Shown: one piece after another, positions 54,218-64,000 of the stretch | Numbering within the stretch: position 1 is the first letter of the stretch | Layout of the letters: the number at the start of each line of letters is the position of its first letter | Origin: an uncultured Pelagibacteraceae bacterium | GTDB lineage: Bacteria > Pseudomonadota > Alphaproteobacteria > Pelagibacterales > Pelagibacteraceae | DNA length: 64,000 bases | Reading direction: 5' to 3' | Assembly: GCA_902589455.1 (NCBI GenBank) | Contig: CACISX010000003.1 | Coordinates: 62,001 to 126,000, forward strand | The notes under the pieces: model-generated | Told to the model about the DNA's origin: nothing | The model's input: only the letters and a program-made list of their open reading frames with translations | The model's database searches: none | Made by a program: the position numbers and the translations under genes

Positions 54218-57200
54218 TGAAAAAAGAATTAACAGATTTATTTAGAGGTAGCGAAATTTCAGAAGCTCAAAATTTTAATAGTATTAAAATTTCTCTTGCT
54301 AGCCCAGAAAAAATTAAATCTTGGACATTTGGTGAAATTAAAAAGCCTGAAACAATTAATTACAGAACGTTTAGACCTGAAAAAGATGGTTTGTTCTGTG
54401 CAAGAATTTTTGGACCAATAAAAGATTATGAATGTTTATGTGGTAAGTATAAACGAATGAAATTTAGAGGGATTATATGTGAGAAATGTGGAGTTGAGGT
54501 TACTAAATCAAATGTGAGAAGAGAAAGAATGGGTCACATTAATCTTGCTACACCAGTAGCTCATATTTGGTTTTTAAAGTCTCTTCCAAGTAGAATTGCT
54601 TTAGCAGTTGATATGAAGTTAAAGGAAATAGAGAGAGTTCTTTATTTTGAAAATTTTATAGTAATAGAACCAGGTTTAACTGGTTTACAAAAAAATCAAC
54701 TTTTAAATGAAGAAGAGCTAGCAAAATATCAAGACGAATTTGGTGAAGAGAGCTTTTCAGCTGGTATTGGAGCGGAAGCTGTTCTAGAGATGCTAAAGAA
54801 TTTAGATTTAGAATTAGAAAGAAAAAATCTTGTTAGCTTTATTAAAGAAACTAAATCAAAAGTTAATGAAGAAAGAGCAATAAAGAGATTAAAATTAATA
54901 GAGTCGTTTATCGAAACTGGTCAAAAACCAGAGTGGATGATTATGACTGTAGTTCCGGTTATACCACCTGAATTAAGACCTTTGGTTCCCCTAGACGGTG
55001 GAAGATTTGCTACTTCGGATCTTAACGATCTATACAGAAGAGTAATTAACAGAAATAACAGATTAAAAAGATTAATGGATCTTAAAGCACCTGATATCAT
55101 TGTAAGAAATGAAAAAAGGATGTTACAAGAGTCTGTAGATGCTCTATTTGATAACGGTAGAAGAGGCAGAGTAATTACAGGAACAGGTAAGCGACCTCTT
55201 AAATCTCTAGCTGAAATGCTTAAGGGTAAGCAGGGAAGATTTAGACAAAACCTACTAGGTAAGAGGGTTGATTATTCAGGAAGATCAGTAATCGTTGTTG
55301 GTCCAGATTTAAAACTGCACGAGTGTGGTTTACCGAAAAAAATGGCTTTAGAATTATTTAAACCATTTTTGTACGCAAGATTAAATAAACTAGGCTTAGC
55401 TTCAACAATCAAACAAGCTAAAAAACTTGTTGAAAAAGAAACAAATGCAGTTTGGGATGCTTTAGAATTAATCGTTAGAGAGCATCCTGTACTTTTAAAT
55501 AGAGCACCAACACTTCATAGACTTGGAGTTCAGGCATTCGAACCAAAATTAATTGAGGGGGATGCGATTGAATTACACCCTTTAACTTGTGCAGCATTTA
55601 ATGCAGACTTTGATGGTGACCAAATGGCAGTTCACGTTCCATTAAGTTTAGAAGCACAATTAGAGGCAAGAATTTTAATGCTATCTACAAATAATATTCT
55701 TTCTCCATCAAATGGTAAACCAATTATTGTTCCAAGTCAGGATATGATTTTGGGAATTTATTATCTATCACAAGAACCTATATCTGATAAACCAGCTGGG
55801 TACTTTACAAATTCAGATCAAATTGAATTTGCACTATCTTCTGGTCAAATAAATGTACATAGCACAATCATCTCAAGATATGAGACTTTAGATGAGCAAG
55901 GTAATAAGAAAATAGAAAAATATACCTCTACAGCTGGAAGATTTTTATTAGCAAATTTATTACCTAAGAATAGTAACATTAAGTTTTCTTTAGTAGATAG
56001 ATTATTACCTAAAAAAGTAGTTTCAGAAATAATTGATATTGTTTTTAGATTTTGTGGTCAAAAAACAACTGTAATTTTCTGTGACAAGCTTAAAGATTTA
56101 GGAAGAGTTACAGCTGCTGAAGTCAAAAACCCTTTATCAGGTGAAGTAATTATTAAAAAATCTGAAATGATTGATGAAGCAGGTTGTGATAAAATTGATG
56201 CCGCAGGTGTTAAATCAATAAAAGTATATTCTGTAATGACATGTAGCTCAAAAGAAGGTGTTTGCGCTACTTGTTATGGAAGAGATTTATCTAGAGGTAA
56301 GATGGTTCATGTTGGAGAAGCTATTGGAATGATATCAGCCCAATCAATCGGAGAACCAGGAACTCAGTTAACAATGAGAACGTTCCACGTAGGAGGAACA
56401 GCTTCTGTTAAACAAGATTCTCAAATAGTTACTAAAAGTGAAGGAACTTTAAAAATAATAAATTCAAATATATTAGAGGATTCCAAAAAGAATTTAATTG
56501 TTATGGGTAGAAATACTCAACTTTCTATTGAGGATGATAAAGGAGTTCAAATTGCAGTTTATAAAGTTGCTTATGGATCAAGATTATTTTTCAATAACGG
56601 TGATAAAGTAAAAGCTAATACAAAAATTTGTGAATGGGATCCTTATACAACTCCAGTTATAGCAGAAAAAAGTGGTACAGCTAGTTATGTTGATTTAATT
56701 GATGGTGTTTCAATTCAAGAAACTACCGACGATGCAACAGGAATTTCTTCTAAATCAGTAATTGATTGGAGAGGCCAATCAAAAAGTACTGATTTAAAAC
56801 CTAGAATTACTCTTAGAGATGAAAAAGGAAATGTAATTAAAAAAGCTGATGATAATGAAGCTAGATATTATTTAGTACCAGATTCAATTTTATCAATTAA
56901 AGATGGTCAAAAGGTTTATGCAGGTGACGTAATTGCAAGATTACCTAAGGAAACTACAAAAACAAAAGATATTACTGGAGGCCTTCCAAGAGTTGCTGAG
57001 TTGTTTGAAGCTAGAAAAGCTAAGGATAGTGCAATCATTGCTGAAAATGATGGTAGTGTTGTTTTCGGTAAAGAGGTAAGAGGTAAACAAAGAGTATCTA
57101 TTGTTCCTGAAGATGGATCAGAACCTTCAAATTATTTAATTCCAAAAGGTAAACATATCAATTTTAATCCTGGTGAAAAAATTCAAAAAGGTGAATACCT

Positions 57201-57768
57201 TTTGGATGGTCAACCATTACCACATGATATTTTAAGAATTTTAGGAATTAAAGAATTGACAGAATATTTTGTTAATCAAGTTCAAGAGGTTTATAGATTA
57301 CAAGGTGTAATAATTAATGATAAGCATATTGAAACTATTTTAAGACAAATGCTTAAAAAGGTTGAAGTTAAACTATCTGGTGACTCAAGTTATTTACCCG
57401 GTGAAGTGGTTGATAGAATTAAGTTTGATAATACTAATGAAAAATTAGTTGCTGAGGGCAAAACACCTGCAGTAGGAGAAAGAGTTCTAATGGGAATTAC
57501 TAAAGCTTCACTTCAAACAGAGTCGTTTATTTCCGCAGCTTCTTTCCAAGAAACTACAAGAGTATTGACAGATGCAGCAATTAAAGGAAAAGTTGATCCT
57601 TTAAACGGCTTAAAAGAGAACGTTATTGTTGGAAGATTAGTACCAGCAGGAACTGGTAATATTAAAAACAGATGGAACAATAAGGCTCTAGAAGACGATA
57701 ACAATTTCTTAGCGGAGCAAGATAAGATAGAAGCTTCTGAACCTGAAGAAACACAGACAAATCAGTAA
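54217..57768 (+). CDS. rpoC: RNA polymerase beta' subunit with large internal deletion
   Basis: 1183 residues, about 213 short of the ~1396 expected. Present are the zinc ribbon 1 (CLCGKYKRM...ICEKCG), [16 protein letters not shown] with the catalytic Asp triad, the first trigger-loop helix ([19 protein letters not shown]) and the C-terminal SI3-type and jaw regions. At residue 628-630 the chain passes from [11 protein letters not shown] straight to [10 protein letters not shown]. By comparison with E. coli numbering (from memory), residues ~629-841 are absent: rim region, F-loop, the whole bridge helix and the first Cys of zinc site 2, whose other three cysteines remain ([14 protein letters not shown]). 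The frame is kept. Such a protein should not work, so a deletion in the clone or assembly is the first explanation. Confidence 0.9.
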   Translation: MKKELTDLFRGSEISEAQNFNSIKISLASPEKIKSWTFGEIKKPETINYRTFRPEKDGLFCARIFGPIKDYECLCGKYKRMKFRGIICEKCGVEVTKSNVRRERMGHINLATPVAHIWFLKSLPSRIALAVDMKLKEIERVLYFENFIVIEPGLTGLQKNQLLNEEELAKYQDEFGEESFSAGIGAEAVLEMLKNLDLELERKNLVSFIKETKSKVNEERAIKRLKLIESFIETGQKPEWMIMTVVPVIPPELRPLVPLDGGRFATSDLNDLYRRVINRNNRLKRLMDLKAPDIIVRNEKRMLQESVDALFDNGRRGRVITGTGKRPLKSLAEMLKGKQGRFRQNLLGKRVDYSGRSVIVVGPDLKLHECGLPKKMALELFKPFLYARLNKLGLASTIKQAKKLVEKETNAVWDALELIVREHPVLLNRAPTLHRLGVQAFEPKLIEGDAIELHPLTCAAFNADFDGDQMAVHVPLSLEAQLEARILMLSTNNILSPSNGKPIIVPSQDMILGIYYLSQEPISDKPAGYFTNSDQIEFALSSGQINVHSTIISRYETLDEQGNKKIEKYTSTAGRFLLANLLPKNSNIKFSLVDRLLPKKVVSEIIDIVFRFCGQKTTVIFCDKLKDLGRVTAAEVKNPLSGEVIIKKSEMIDEAGCDKIDAAGVKSIKVYSVMTCSSKEGVCATCYGRDLSRGKMVHVGEAIGMISAQSIGEPGTQLTMRTFHVGGTASVKQDSQIVTKSEGTLKIINSNILEDSKKNLIVMGRNTQLSIEDDKGVQIAVYKVAYGSRLFFNNGDKVKANTKICEWDPYTTPVIAEKSGTASYVDLIDGVSIQETTDDATGISSKSVIDWRGQSKSTDLKPRITLRDEKGNVIKKADDNEARYYLVPDSILSIKDGQKVYAGDVIARLPKETTKTKDITGGLPRVAELFEARKAKDSAIIAENDGSVVFGKEVRGKQRVSIVPEDGSEPSNYLIPKGKHINFNPGEKIQKGEYLLDGQPLPHDILRILGIKELTEYFVNQVQEVYRLQGVIINDKHIETILRQMLKKVEVKLSGDSSYLPGEVVDRIKFDNTNEKLVAEGKTPAVGERVLMGITKASLQTESFISAASFQETTRVLTDAAIKGKVDPLNGLKENVIVGRLVPAGTGNIKNRWNNKALEDDNNFLAEQDKIEASEPEETQTNQ

Positions 57769-57935
57769 AAAATCGCCTAAAAATTGCAGTTTTAGTTTGA
57801 CAAAGGGCTATTAATAAGTAATTTGGCGATGTTTTTGGTTGGAATGTAGTGCTTCTAACGGTACTAAACGCTGCCACAAAATAACCTGTCAGTTATTTTC
57901 ATCTAAAAATAAATTAATTAATTTTAAAAAAATTT

Positions 57936-58307
57936 ATGCCAACTATTAATCAGTTGTTAAGAAAAAAAAGAGTTAGACCAGCAGCAAGGAACAAAGTTCC
58001 TGCTTTACAAAAACAACCTCTAAAGAGAGGTGTTTGTGTAAAAGTTTATACAACAACTCCTAAAAAACCAAACTCTGCATTGAGAAAAGTTGCTAGAGTA
58101 AGATTGTCAAATGGATTTGAAGTTACAGCTTATATTCCTGGTGAAGGTCACAACCTTCAAGAACACTCGGTAGTACTGATTAGAGGAGGAAGAGTAAAGG
58201 ATTTACCAGGTGTACGATATCATATTTTAAGAGGTAATCTCGATACCCAAGGTGTTGCTAACAGAAAACAAAGAAGATCTTTATACGGAACAAAAAAAGG
58301 TAAATAA
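57936..58307 (+). CDS. rpsL: 30S ribosomal protein S12
   Basis: 123 residues, full length: [58 protein letters not shown]. Lys at the KKPNSA site (E. coli K42 equivalent) predicts streptomycin sensitivity. The 167-bp gap after rpoC contains a TTGACA at 57797 with only a weak -10 and an ATCGCC/GGCGAT inverted repeat; it may hold the str-operon promoter or leader. Confidence 0.96.
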   Translation: MPTINQLLRKKRVRPAARNKVPALQKQPLKRGVCVKVYTTTPKKPNSALRKVARVRLSNGFEVTAYIPGEGHNLQEHSVVLIRGGRVKDLPGVRYHILRGNLDTQGVANRKQRRSLYGTKKGK

Positions 58308-58777
58308 TGTCTAGAAAAAAAACACAGCCAAAAAAAAATGTAGTTCCAGATCCAAAATTTAATTCAACTATAATTCCAAAATTAATAAACAACATAATGT
58401 ATGATGGTAAAAGAGGTATTGCCGCAAAAATTGTTTATGATGCAATAGATAAAATAAAAACAAAAACAAAAGATGAACCAATAAATATTTTTAATGAAGC
58501 AATTAACAACATCAAGCCAACTGTAGAAGTTAGATCTAGAAGAGTTGGTGGTGCAACTTATCAAGTTCCTGTTGAGGTAAAAAGTAAAAGAGCACAAGCT
58601 TTAGCAATTAGATGGTTAGTAGAATCAGCTAGAAAAAGAAAAGACAAACATATGGCAGATAAAATTTTCAATGAGCTTTACGATGCTTATGAAAAAAAAG
58701 GTGCTGCTGTTAAAAAAAGAGAGGATGTCCATAAAATGGCAGAGTCTAACAAGGCGTTTGCTCATTTTAGGTGGTAA
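58307..58777 (+). CDS. rpsG: 30S ribosomal protein S7
   Basis: 156 residues: DPKFNSTIIPKLINNIMYDGKR, EVRSRRVGGATYQVPVEV and RWLVESARKRKDKHM are S7 landmarks. It nucleates the 30S head and in E. coli represses the str operon. One-base overlap with rpsL. Confidence 0.96.
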   Translation: MSRKKTQPKKNVVPDPKFNSTIIPKLINNIMYDGKRGIAAKIVYDAIDKIKTKTKDEPINIFNEAINNIKPTVEVRSRRVGGATYQVPVEVKSKRAQALAIRWLVESARKRKDKHMADKIFNELYDAYEKKGAAVKKREDVHKMAESNKAFAHFRW

Positions 58778-58783
58778 TAAATT

Positions 58784-60862
58784 ATGGCTAGAACTCATAC
58801 ATTAGATAAATACAGAAATATTGGGATCATGGCCCATATAGATGCTGGTAAAACAACTACTACTGAAAGAGTTCTATACTACACAGGTAAGAGTCACAAA
58901 ATTGGTGAAGTACACGATGGTGCTGCAACAATGGATTGGATGGAACAAGAACAAGAAAGAGGAATTACTATTACATCTGCGGCCACTACTTGTTTTTGGA
59001 ATGATCATAGAGTTAATATTATAGACACCCCTGGTCATGTAGATTTTACCATTGAAGTAGAAAGGTCTTTAAAAGTTTTAGATGGTGCTGTTGCTGTTTT
59101 TGATGGTGTTGCAGGTGTAGAGCCTCAATCTGAAACGGTATGGAGACAGGCCGATAAGTATAAAGTACCAAGAATTTGTTTTGTTAATAAATTAGATAGA
59201 ACAGGTGCAGATTTTTTTAGATGTGTAGATATGATTAGAGATAGATTGGGTGCTAAACCTTTGGTTGTTCAAGTCCCTATAGGTGCTGAAGCCTCTTTAT
59301 CTGGTGTAGTTGATCTTGTTAAAATGAAAGCTCAAGTTTGGAAGAATGAGGCACTAGGAGCTGAATGGGAATACAAAGAAATTCCAGAAGATTTAAAGGA
59401 AATTTCAGAAAAATATAGAACAGAATTAGTGGAAACAGCCGTTGAACAAGATGAAAAGCTAATGGAGGCTTATTTAAATGGCGATGAAATAAAAGAGGAA
59501 GATTTAGTTAAATGTATAAGAAAAGGAACACTTAATTTTAGTTTTGTTCCAGTATTAACTGGTTCAGCATTTAAAAACAAAGGTGTTCAGCCTTTGCTTG
59601 ATGCTGTTGTTAATTATTTGCCAAGTCCTGTTGATATAGGTTCAATCAAAGGAACTAAATTAGGCAGTGAAGACGAAATGGAAATGAAATTTGAAGACAA
59701 TGTTCCATTTTCTGCTTTAGCTTTTAAAGTGGCTAACGATCCATTTGTTGGTTCTTTAACTTTTATTAGAATCTATTCAGGTACCATCAAAACTGGTACA
59801 GCAGTCTTTAATTCTTCTAAAGAAAAAGAAGAAAGAGTTGGAAGAATGCTTTTAATGCACGCAAACTCTCGAGAAGACATTAAAGAAGCTAATGCAGGTG
59901 ATATAGTAGCTTTAGCAGGATTAAAAAATACTATTACAGGTCACACATTATGTGACAAAGAAAATTCTGTTCTTCTTGAACCAATGGAATTCCCTGATCC
60001 AGTAATTGAAATTGCAGTTGAACCAAAAACAAAAGCAGACCAAGAAAAAATGGGTGAAGCTTTAGGTAGGTTAGCTAAGGAAGATCCATCCTTTAGAGTT
60101 ACATCAGACGAAGAGTCAGGACAAACAATTATTAAAGGAATGGGTGAACTACACTTGGATATTATTGTTGATAGAATGAAAAGAGAATTTAAAGTAGAAG
60201 CTAATGTTGGAGCTCCTCAAGTTGCTTATAGAGAAACTATAGAAGCCGCTTCAGAAGTTGAATATACTCATAAAAAACAAAGTGGTGGTGCAGGTCAATT
60301 TGCAAAAGTTAAACTTTTAGTAGAACCTCAAGAACCTGGCAAAGGCCGAGATGTTGAGAGCAAAATTAAAGGTGGTGCAATTCCAAAGGAATTTATCCCT
60401 GGTGTTGAAAAAGGCATAGAAACAGTTTCTGATACTGGAATTTTAGCTGGCTTTCCAATGATTGATTACAAAGTAACTATCTTAGATGGTTTACATCACG
60501 ATGTTGACTCAAGTGTACTAGCGTTTGAATTAGCAAGTAGAGCTTGCTTTAAGGAGGCTTGTACAAAAGGCGGTTTAAAATTATTAGAACCAGTAATGAG
60601 AGTTGAGGTAGTAACACCTGAAGATTACATGGGTGATGTTATAGGTGATTTAAACAGTAGGAGGGGCCAAATCAGCACTCAAGAGCAAAGAGGTAATGCA
60701 ACTGTAATTACAGCAATGGTTCCTTTAGCTAACATGTTTGGTTATATAAATAATTTAAGATCAATGTCTCAAGGTAGAGCACAATATTCAATGTTTTTTG
60801 ATCATTATTCTAAAGTCCCACAAAATGTTCAAGACGAAGTAACTAAGAAGATTGCAGGTTAA
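58784..60862 (+). CDS. fusA: Elongation factor G
   Basis: 692 residues. GTPase motifs [37 protein letters not shown] and [10 protein letters not shown] are complete; domains III-V follow with [18 protein letters not shown] and the C-terminal [20 protein letters not shown]. It drives translocation. No tuf gene follows, unlike in E. coli. Confidence 0.97.
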   Translation: MARTHTLDKYRNIGIMAHIDAGKTTTTERVLYYTGKSHKIGEVHDGAATMDWMEQEQERGITITSAATTCFWNDHRVNIIDTPGHVDFTIEVERSLKVLDGAVAVFDGVAGVEPQSETVWRQADKYKVPRICFVNKLDRTGADFFRCVDMIRDRLGAKPLVVQVPIGAEASLSGVVDLVKMKAQVWKNEALGAEWEYKEIPEDLKEISEKYRTELVETAVEQDEKLMEAYLNGDEIKEEDLVKCIRKGTLNFSFVPVLTGSAFKNKGVQPLLDAVVNYLPSPVDIGSIKGTKLGSEDEMEMKFEDNVPFSALAFKVANDPFVGSLTFIRIYSGTIKTGTAVFNSSKEKEERVGRMLLMHANSREDIKEANAGDIVALAGLKNTITGHTLCDKENSVLLEPMEFPDPVIEIAVEPKTKADQEKMGEALGRLAKEDPSFRVTSDEESGQTIIKGMGELHLDIIVDRMKREFKVEANVGAPQVAYRETIEAASEVEYTHKKQSGGAGQFAKVKLLVEPQEPGKGRDVESKIKGGAIPKEFIPGVEKGIETVSDTGILAGFPMIDYKVTILDGLHHDVDSSVLAFELASRACFKEACTKGGLKLLEPVMRVEVVTPEDYMGDVIGDLNSRRGQISTQEQRGNATVITAMVPLANMFGYINNLRSMSQGRAQYSMFFDHYSKVPQNVQDEVTKKIAG

Positions 60863-60864
60863 TC

Positions 60865-61173
60865 ATGGAAAAACAGAATATTAGAATTAAATTAAGAGCA
60901 TATGACAATAAAGTATTAGATGCTTCTACTGAAGAAATTGTGAATACAGTAAAAAGAACTGGAGCAACAATTAAGGGACCAATTCCATTACCTACAAGAA
61001 TTGAAAGATATACAGTTTTAAGATCACCTCACATTGATAAGAAAAGTAGAGAGCAATTTGAGTCAAGAACACATAAAAGATTAATAGATATAATTGAACC
61101 AACACCACAAACTGTAGAAGCACTAATGAAACTTGATTTAGCATCAGGTGTTGATGTGGAGATAAAAATTTAA
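60865..61173 (+). CDS. rpsJ: 30S ribosomal protein S10
   Basis: 102 residues, full length: [45 protein letters not shown] (landmarks at residues 38-66) and SGVDVEIKI. First gene of the S10 cluster, joined directly to fusA. S10 is also the NusE transcription factor. Confidence 0.96.
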   Translation: MEKQNIRIKLRAYDNKVLDASTEEIVNTVKRTGATIKGPIPLPTRIERYTVLRSPHIDKKSREQFESRTHKRLIDIIEPTPQTVEALMKLDLASGVDVEIKI

Positions 61174-61175
61174 TT

Positions 61176-61886
61176 ATGAGTGAAATAGCTTTATTAGGAA
61201 AGAAAATTGGAATGACTAGAGAGTTTTATAGAACTGGTCAATTAGTTCCTGTGACTGTACTTAAGGTAGAAAAAGCTAGAGTTATTCAAGTTATAGAGGA
61301 AGAAAAAAGAGGATACAAAGCAGTTCAGCTTGGATATGGAAAAGTTAAAAATTCAAAATTAACAAAAGCTATGAAAGGTGTTTTTGCTAAAAAAAATACT
61401 GAGGCTAAGAAAAAATTAAAAGAGTTTAGAGTGCAAGATACATCTGCCTATAAAGAGGGAAACGAGTTTGGTTTGGAAATATTTAAAGATATTAAATTTG
61501 TAGACACAAGATCAAAAACAATTGGTAAAGGTTTTGCCGGAGCTATGAAAAGACATAATTTTGGTGGTTTGAGAGCTAGTCATGGTGTTTCAATATCTCA
61601 TAGAGCACACGGATCAACAGGACATAGTCAAGATCCAGGAAAAGTTTTTAAAGGAAAAAAAATGGCAGGTCACATGGGTGATAAGTTAAGAACAATGCAA
61701 AACATAGAAATTATAAAAGCTGATTTGGAAAATGAACTGCTTTATTTAAAAGGATCTATTCCAGGTTCAAAAAATTCAGAGGTAATGGTTAAAAAATCTG
61801 TAAAAAATATAAATAAAATGACAATTAGTGAAAAACAAGCAGCTGCTGAAGAGGCTAAAAAAACACCAGATAAAAAGAAAAAATAA
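61176..61886 (+). CDS. rplC: 50S ribosomal protein L3
   Basis: 236 residues: LLGKKIGMTREFYRTG, KGFAGAMKRHNFGG, SHGVSISHRAHGSTG and GKKMAGHMGD. A 25-residue Lys/Ala-rich C-terminal tail (AAAEEAKKTPDKKKK) extends past the usual end. The methylated Gln of L3 lies in the conserved GS.G..QDP motif (HSQDPGKV). Confidence 0.95.
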   Translation: MSEIALLGKKIGMTREFYRTGQLVPVTVLKVEKARVIQVIEEEKRGYKAVQLGYGKVKNSKLTKAMKGVFAKKNTEAKKKLKEFRVQDTSAYKEGNEFGLEIFKDIKFVDTRSKTIGKGFAGAMKRHNFGGLRASHGVSISHRAHGSTGHSQDPGKVFKGKKMAGHMGDKLRTMQNIEIIKADLENELLYLKGSIPGSKNSEVMVKKSVKNINKMTISEKQAAAEEAKKTPDKKKK

Positions 61887-62509
61887 TGAAATTAGATAAA
61901 ATTAGCATAGACGGAAAAAAAGATAGCATTGAAGTTTTGGATAATATTTTTTCTGCAAAAATTAATCATAAGTTAGTAAGTGCAGTTCTTTACAAAACAA
62001 ATGCTAATTACAAAGGAAGACATGCTAAAACCAAACAACAAAACGAGGTAAAAGGACCAACATCAAAAATATATGCTCAAAAAGGAACTGGTGGTGCAAG
62101 ACATGCTAGTAGAAAAGCTCCTATATTTGTTGGCGGTGGTATAGCTCATGGACCAAAAGGTGAAATGGCTTATAAAAAAAGAAAACTAAACAAAACTGAA
62201 AAAAAACAAAGCGTAGCTTCATTAATTACTGAAAAAAATAATAATAAAAATTTATTAATCTTAAATGATTTTAGTTCTGAAATTAAAAAAACAAAAGAGA
62301 TGAACTCAATTATTAATAAACTTGAAATTACAAATTCACTAATAATTTTAGATAAAAATTCTAAAGAAAAAATTGAAAAATCAGTAAGAAATATTCCAAA
62401 TGTTAAAGTTACTGATGTAAATCATTTTAGTGCTTACGATATTATTAAATTTAAAAAAGTTGTTTTCACAGAAAGTTCAGTGAAAGAATTAGAAAAGAGA
62501 TATTCATAA
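61886..62509 (+). CDS. rplD: 50S ribosomal protein L4
   Basis: 207 residues. The tunnel loop is visible as QKGTGGARHASRKAPIFVGGG followed by AHGPKGEMAYKKR, and the C-terminal domain has the DVNHFSAYDIIKFKKVV pattern. L4 can autoregulate the S10 operon in gamma-proteobacteria. One-base overlap with rplC. Confidence 0.95.
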   Translation: MKLDKISIDGKKDSIEVLDNIFSAKINHKLVSAVLYKTNANYKGRHAKTKQQNEVKGPTSKIYAQKGTGGARHASRKAPIFVGGGIAHGPKGEMAYKKRKLNKTEKKQSVASLITEKNNNKNLLILNDFSSEIKKTKEMNSIINKLEITNSLIILDKNSKEKIEKSVRNIPNVKVTDVNHFSAYDIIKFKKVVFTESSVKELEKRYS

Positions 62510-62510
62510 A

Positions 62511-62804
62511 ATGGAAAAAATACACTTATACGACAAAATTCTATCGCCTGTGGTAACTGAGAAATCAACTAACTTGTCTGAACTGAATAAAATTGTATTT
62601 AAAGTTCCAAATGGTGCAAATAAGAAAAATTTAAAAAAGAATATTGAAAAAATATTTAAAGTTAACGTAACTAAAATAAATATTATAAATAGACAAAACA
62701 GAACAAAAGTTACCAGAGGCAAAAAAGTAAAAGTATCTGGATATAAAAAAGCAATAATTACTTTAAAAAAAGGTCAAAGTATTGATCTAACAACAGGAAT
62801 TTAA
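62511..62804 (+). CDS. rplW: 50S ribosomal protein L23
   Basis: 97 residues: DKILSPVVTEKSTNL, FKVPNGANKKNLKKNIEKIF, RGKKVKVSGYKKAIITLKKG. It lies at the tunnel exit, where SRP and trigger factor dock. Confidence 0.95.
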   Translation: MEKIHLYDKILSPVVTEKSTNLSELNKIVFKVPNGANKKNLKKNIEKIFKVNVTKINIINRQNRTKVTRGKKVKVSGYKKAIITLKKGQSIDLTTGI

Positions 62805-62807
62805 TTA

Positions 62808-63647
62808 ATGGCATTAAAAACTTTTAAACCATATACAAAATCTACAAGAGGTACCATTTTAGTTGATAGAACTGGTTTATGGAAAGGTAAACCATTCAAG
62901 ACCTTAGTTTCACCCAAAAATGCGATGAAAGGTAGAAATAATAACGGTCATATTACTTCTATTAATAGAGCTGGTGGACATAAAAAAATGTACAGACATG
63001 TGGATTTTTATCGAAAAAAATTCGACACGGAAGCTATAGTTGAAAGAATTGAATATGATCCTAATAGATCATGCTACATCATGTTAGTTAAATTTGAGGA
63101 TGGTACTCACTCATATTTCTTAGCACCACAAAAAATTAAAGTTGGAGATAAAGTTGAAAGCGGTTCTAAAAAAGAAATTAAAGTAGGTAATTGTATGCCA
63201 TTACAAGATATACCAGTGGGTATTAATATACATAATGTTGAAATACAACCAGGTGGTGGTGGAAAAATCGCTAGAGCAGCCGGTTCATCTGTTACTATTA
63301 GTGGTTTAGATGGGAACTATAGTTTAATAAAATTAGCCTCAGGTGAAGTGAGAAAAATAGATTCAAGAGCTTTAGCTACAATTGGAATTTTAAGTAATCC
63401 AGATCAAAAAAATATTAAAATTGGAAAAGCAGGTAGATCAAGATGGTTGGGGAGAAGACCTCATACTAGAGGTGTTGTTAAAAACCCAGTTGATCATCCA
63501 CATGGGGGTGGTGAAGGAAAATCTGCTGGAGGAAGACATCCAGTTTCACCTACAGGACAATCTGCTAAAGGTTTAAAAACTCGAGATAATAAGAGAACAG
63601 ATAAATTTATAGTTAAGAGAAGAAATAAGAGGAAGGATACTAAGTAA
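62808..63647 (+). CDS. rplB: 50S ribosomal protein L2
   Basis: 279 residues: [42 protein letters not shown], and the peptidyl-transferase-near loop [18 protein letters not shown] with its conserved His. Its stop overlaps the rpsS start. Confidence 0.96.
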   Translation: MALKTFKPYTKSTRGTILVDRTGLWKGKPFKTLVSPKNAMKGRNNNGHITSINRAGGHKKMYRHVDFYRKKFDTEAIVERIEYDPNRSCYIMLVKFEDGTHSYFLAPQKIKVGDKVESGSKKEIKVGNCMPLQDIPVGINIHNVEIQPGGGGKIARAAGSSVTISGLDGNYSLIKLASGEVRKIDSRALATIGILSNPDQKNIKIGKAGRSRWLGRRPHTRGVVKNPVDHPHGGGEGKSAGGRHPVSPTGQSAKGLKTRDNKRTDKFIVKRRNKRKDTK

Positions 63648-63943
63648 TGGCTAGAGCAGTTTGGAAAGGACCGTTTGTAGAGGAAAGCTTGATGAAGAAA
63701 GTAGACAAGTATAAAGACGATCCAAAGAAAATTCCTATTAAAACTTGGTCAAGAAAATCTACAATTTTACCTGATTTTGTAGGGGTAAGCTTCCAAATTT
63801 ATAATGGAAAAAAATTTATACCAATAACAGTTTCAGAAGATATGGTTGGACACAAATTGGGTGAATTTGCACCAACAAGAACATTTTTTGGTCATACACC
63901 AGCTGATAAGAAAGCTAAACCTGCAACAGCAGAGAAGAAATAA
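63647..63943 (+). CDS. rpsS: 30S ribosomal protein S19
   Basis: 98 residues: [47 protein letters not shown] and [17 protein letters not shown] Lys/Ala tail follows. Forms the head complex with S13. Confidence 0.95.
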   Translation: MARAVWKGPFVEESLMKKVDKYKDDPKKIPIKTWSRKSTILPDFVGVSFQIYNGKKFIPITVSEDMVGHKLGEFAPTRTFFGHTPADKKAKPATAEKK

Positions 63944-63945
63944 TT

Positions 63946-64000
63946 ATGGGTAAAAAAAAGAAAATTGATAAAACTAACGACAAAACAGTAAAGTCTGTTA
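63946..64000 (+). CDS. rplV: Probable 50S ribosomal protein L22, 5' end only
   Basis: An ATG two bases after the rpsS stop opens a frame MGKKKKIDKTNDKTVKSV that runs off the window. The sequence seen is only a basic N-terminal tail with no L22 motif, so the call rests on the fixed order rpsS-rplV in the S10 cluster. Confidence 0.55.
   Translation, partial: MGKKKKIDKTNDKTVKSV

Noticed and set aside
1..64000. CRISPR array, rRNA operon, prophage structural genes or replication origin
   Set aside because: No regularly spaced direct repeats, rRNA sequence, capsid/tail/terminase genes or DnaA-box cluster were noticed on reading both strands.

Overview
The window is AT-rich (roughly 30% G+C by eye), densely packed, and reads as a SAR11-type alphaproteobacterium (Candidatus Pelagibacter or a close relative). 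Signs of this are very short intergenic gaps, many ATGA/TAATG stop-start overlaps, the gene order tRNA-Tyr/tRNA-Gly/tuf/tRNA-Trp/secE/nusG/rplKAJL/rpoBC/rpsLG/fusA/rpsJ/rplCDWB, and a compact metabolic gene set. Organism assignment is inference from gene content and composition; no rRNA gene is present.

Region by region. Bases 1-27.7 kb are core metabolism: the end of a TauE/SafE exporter, a HIT protein, a phosphomannomutase/phosphoglucomutase, class Ia ribonucleotide reductase (nrdAB), a methylcitrate-cycle operon (prpDBC, minus strand), gph, a GlmU-like acetyltransferase domain without its uridylyltransferase half, glmS, class II DAHP synthase, nadE, cysS, cimA, a DUF1989 protein, trmJ, rpsD, then a minus-strand block with grxD, bolA, purL, purQ, purS, purC, an overlooked 36-residue membrane protein, purB, map and sfsA. 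Bases 27.7-34.7 kb are more accessory: a cinA-like domain protein, a GGCT-like protein, a four-gene set resembling decaprenyl-phosphoryl-arabinose synthesis plus a GT-C glycosyltransferase, and a lipoprotein-type serine protease.

Bases 34.7-44.9 kb hold two separate tRNA-associated insertions. The first (about 34,753-36,886) is bounded by 123-bp direct repeats that each contain the 5' half of tRNA-Leu(UAA); inside is a GIY-YIG endonuclease with HTH repeats. The second (about 37,982-44,861) lies between an intact tRNA-Thr(UGU) and a decayed copy of its anticodon/T-arm half. It carries a tightly coupled operon: a four-helix membrane protein, a membrane-anchored vWA-like protein, a TolQ/MotA/ZorA-like channel protein with a coiled-coil tail, a MotB/ExbD/ZorB-like partner with Glu in place of the usual membrane Asp, two small proteins, a secreted SNase-type nuclease and a YHYH protein. 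This is the best candidate for an undescribed system: an ion-driven envelope machine linked to a periplasmic nuclease, possibly antiphage. Neither insertion contains a recognisable integrase.

Bases 44.9 kb to the end are the information-processing core, from rlmB through the rpoBC and ribosomal-protein operons into the start of what is probably rplV. The most striking anomaly is rpoC: the frame is intact, but about 213 residues are missing at residue 629, including the bridge helix and one zinc-site cysteine. This is likely an assembly or clone deletion, since the product should not be functional.
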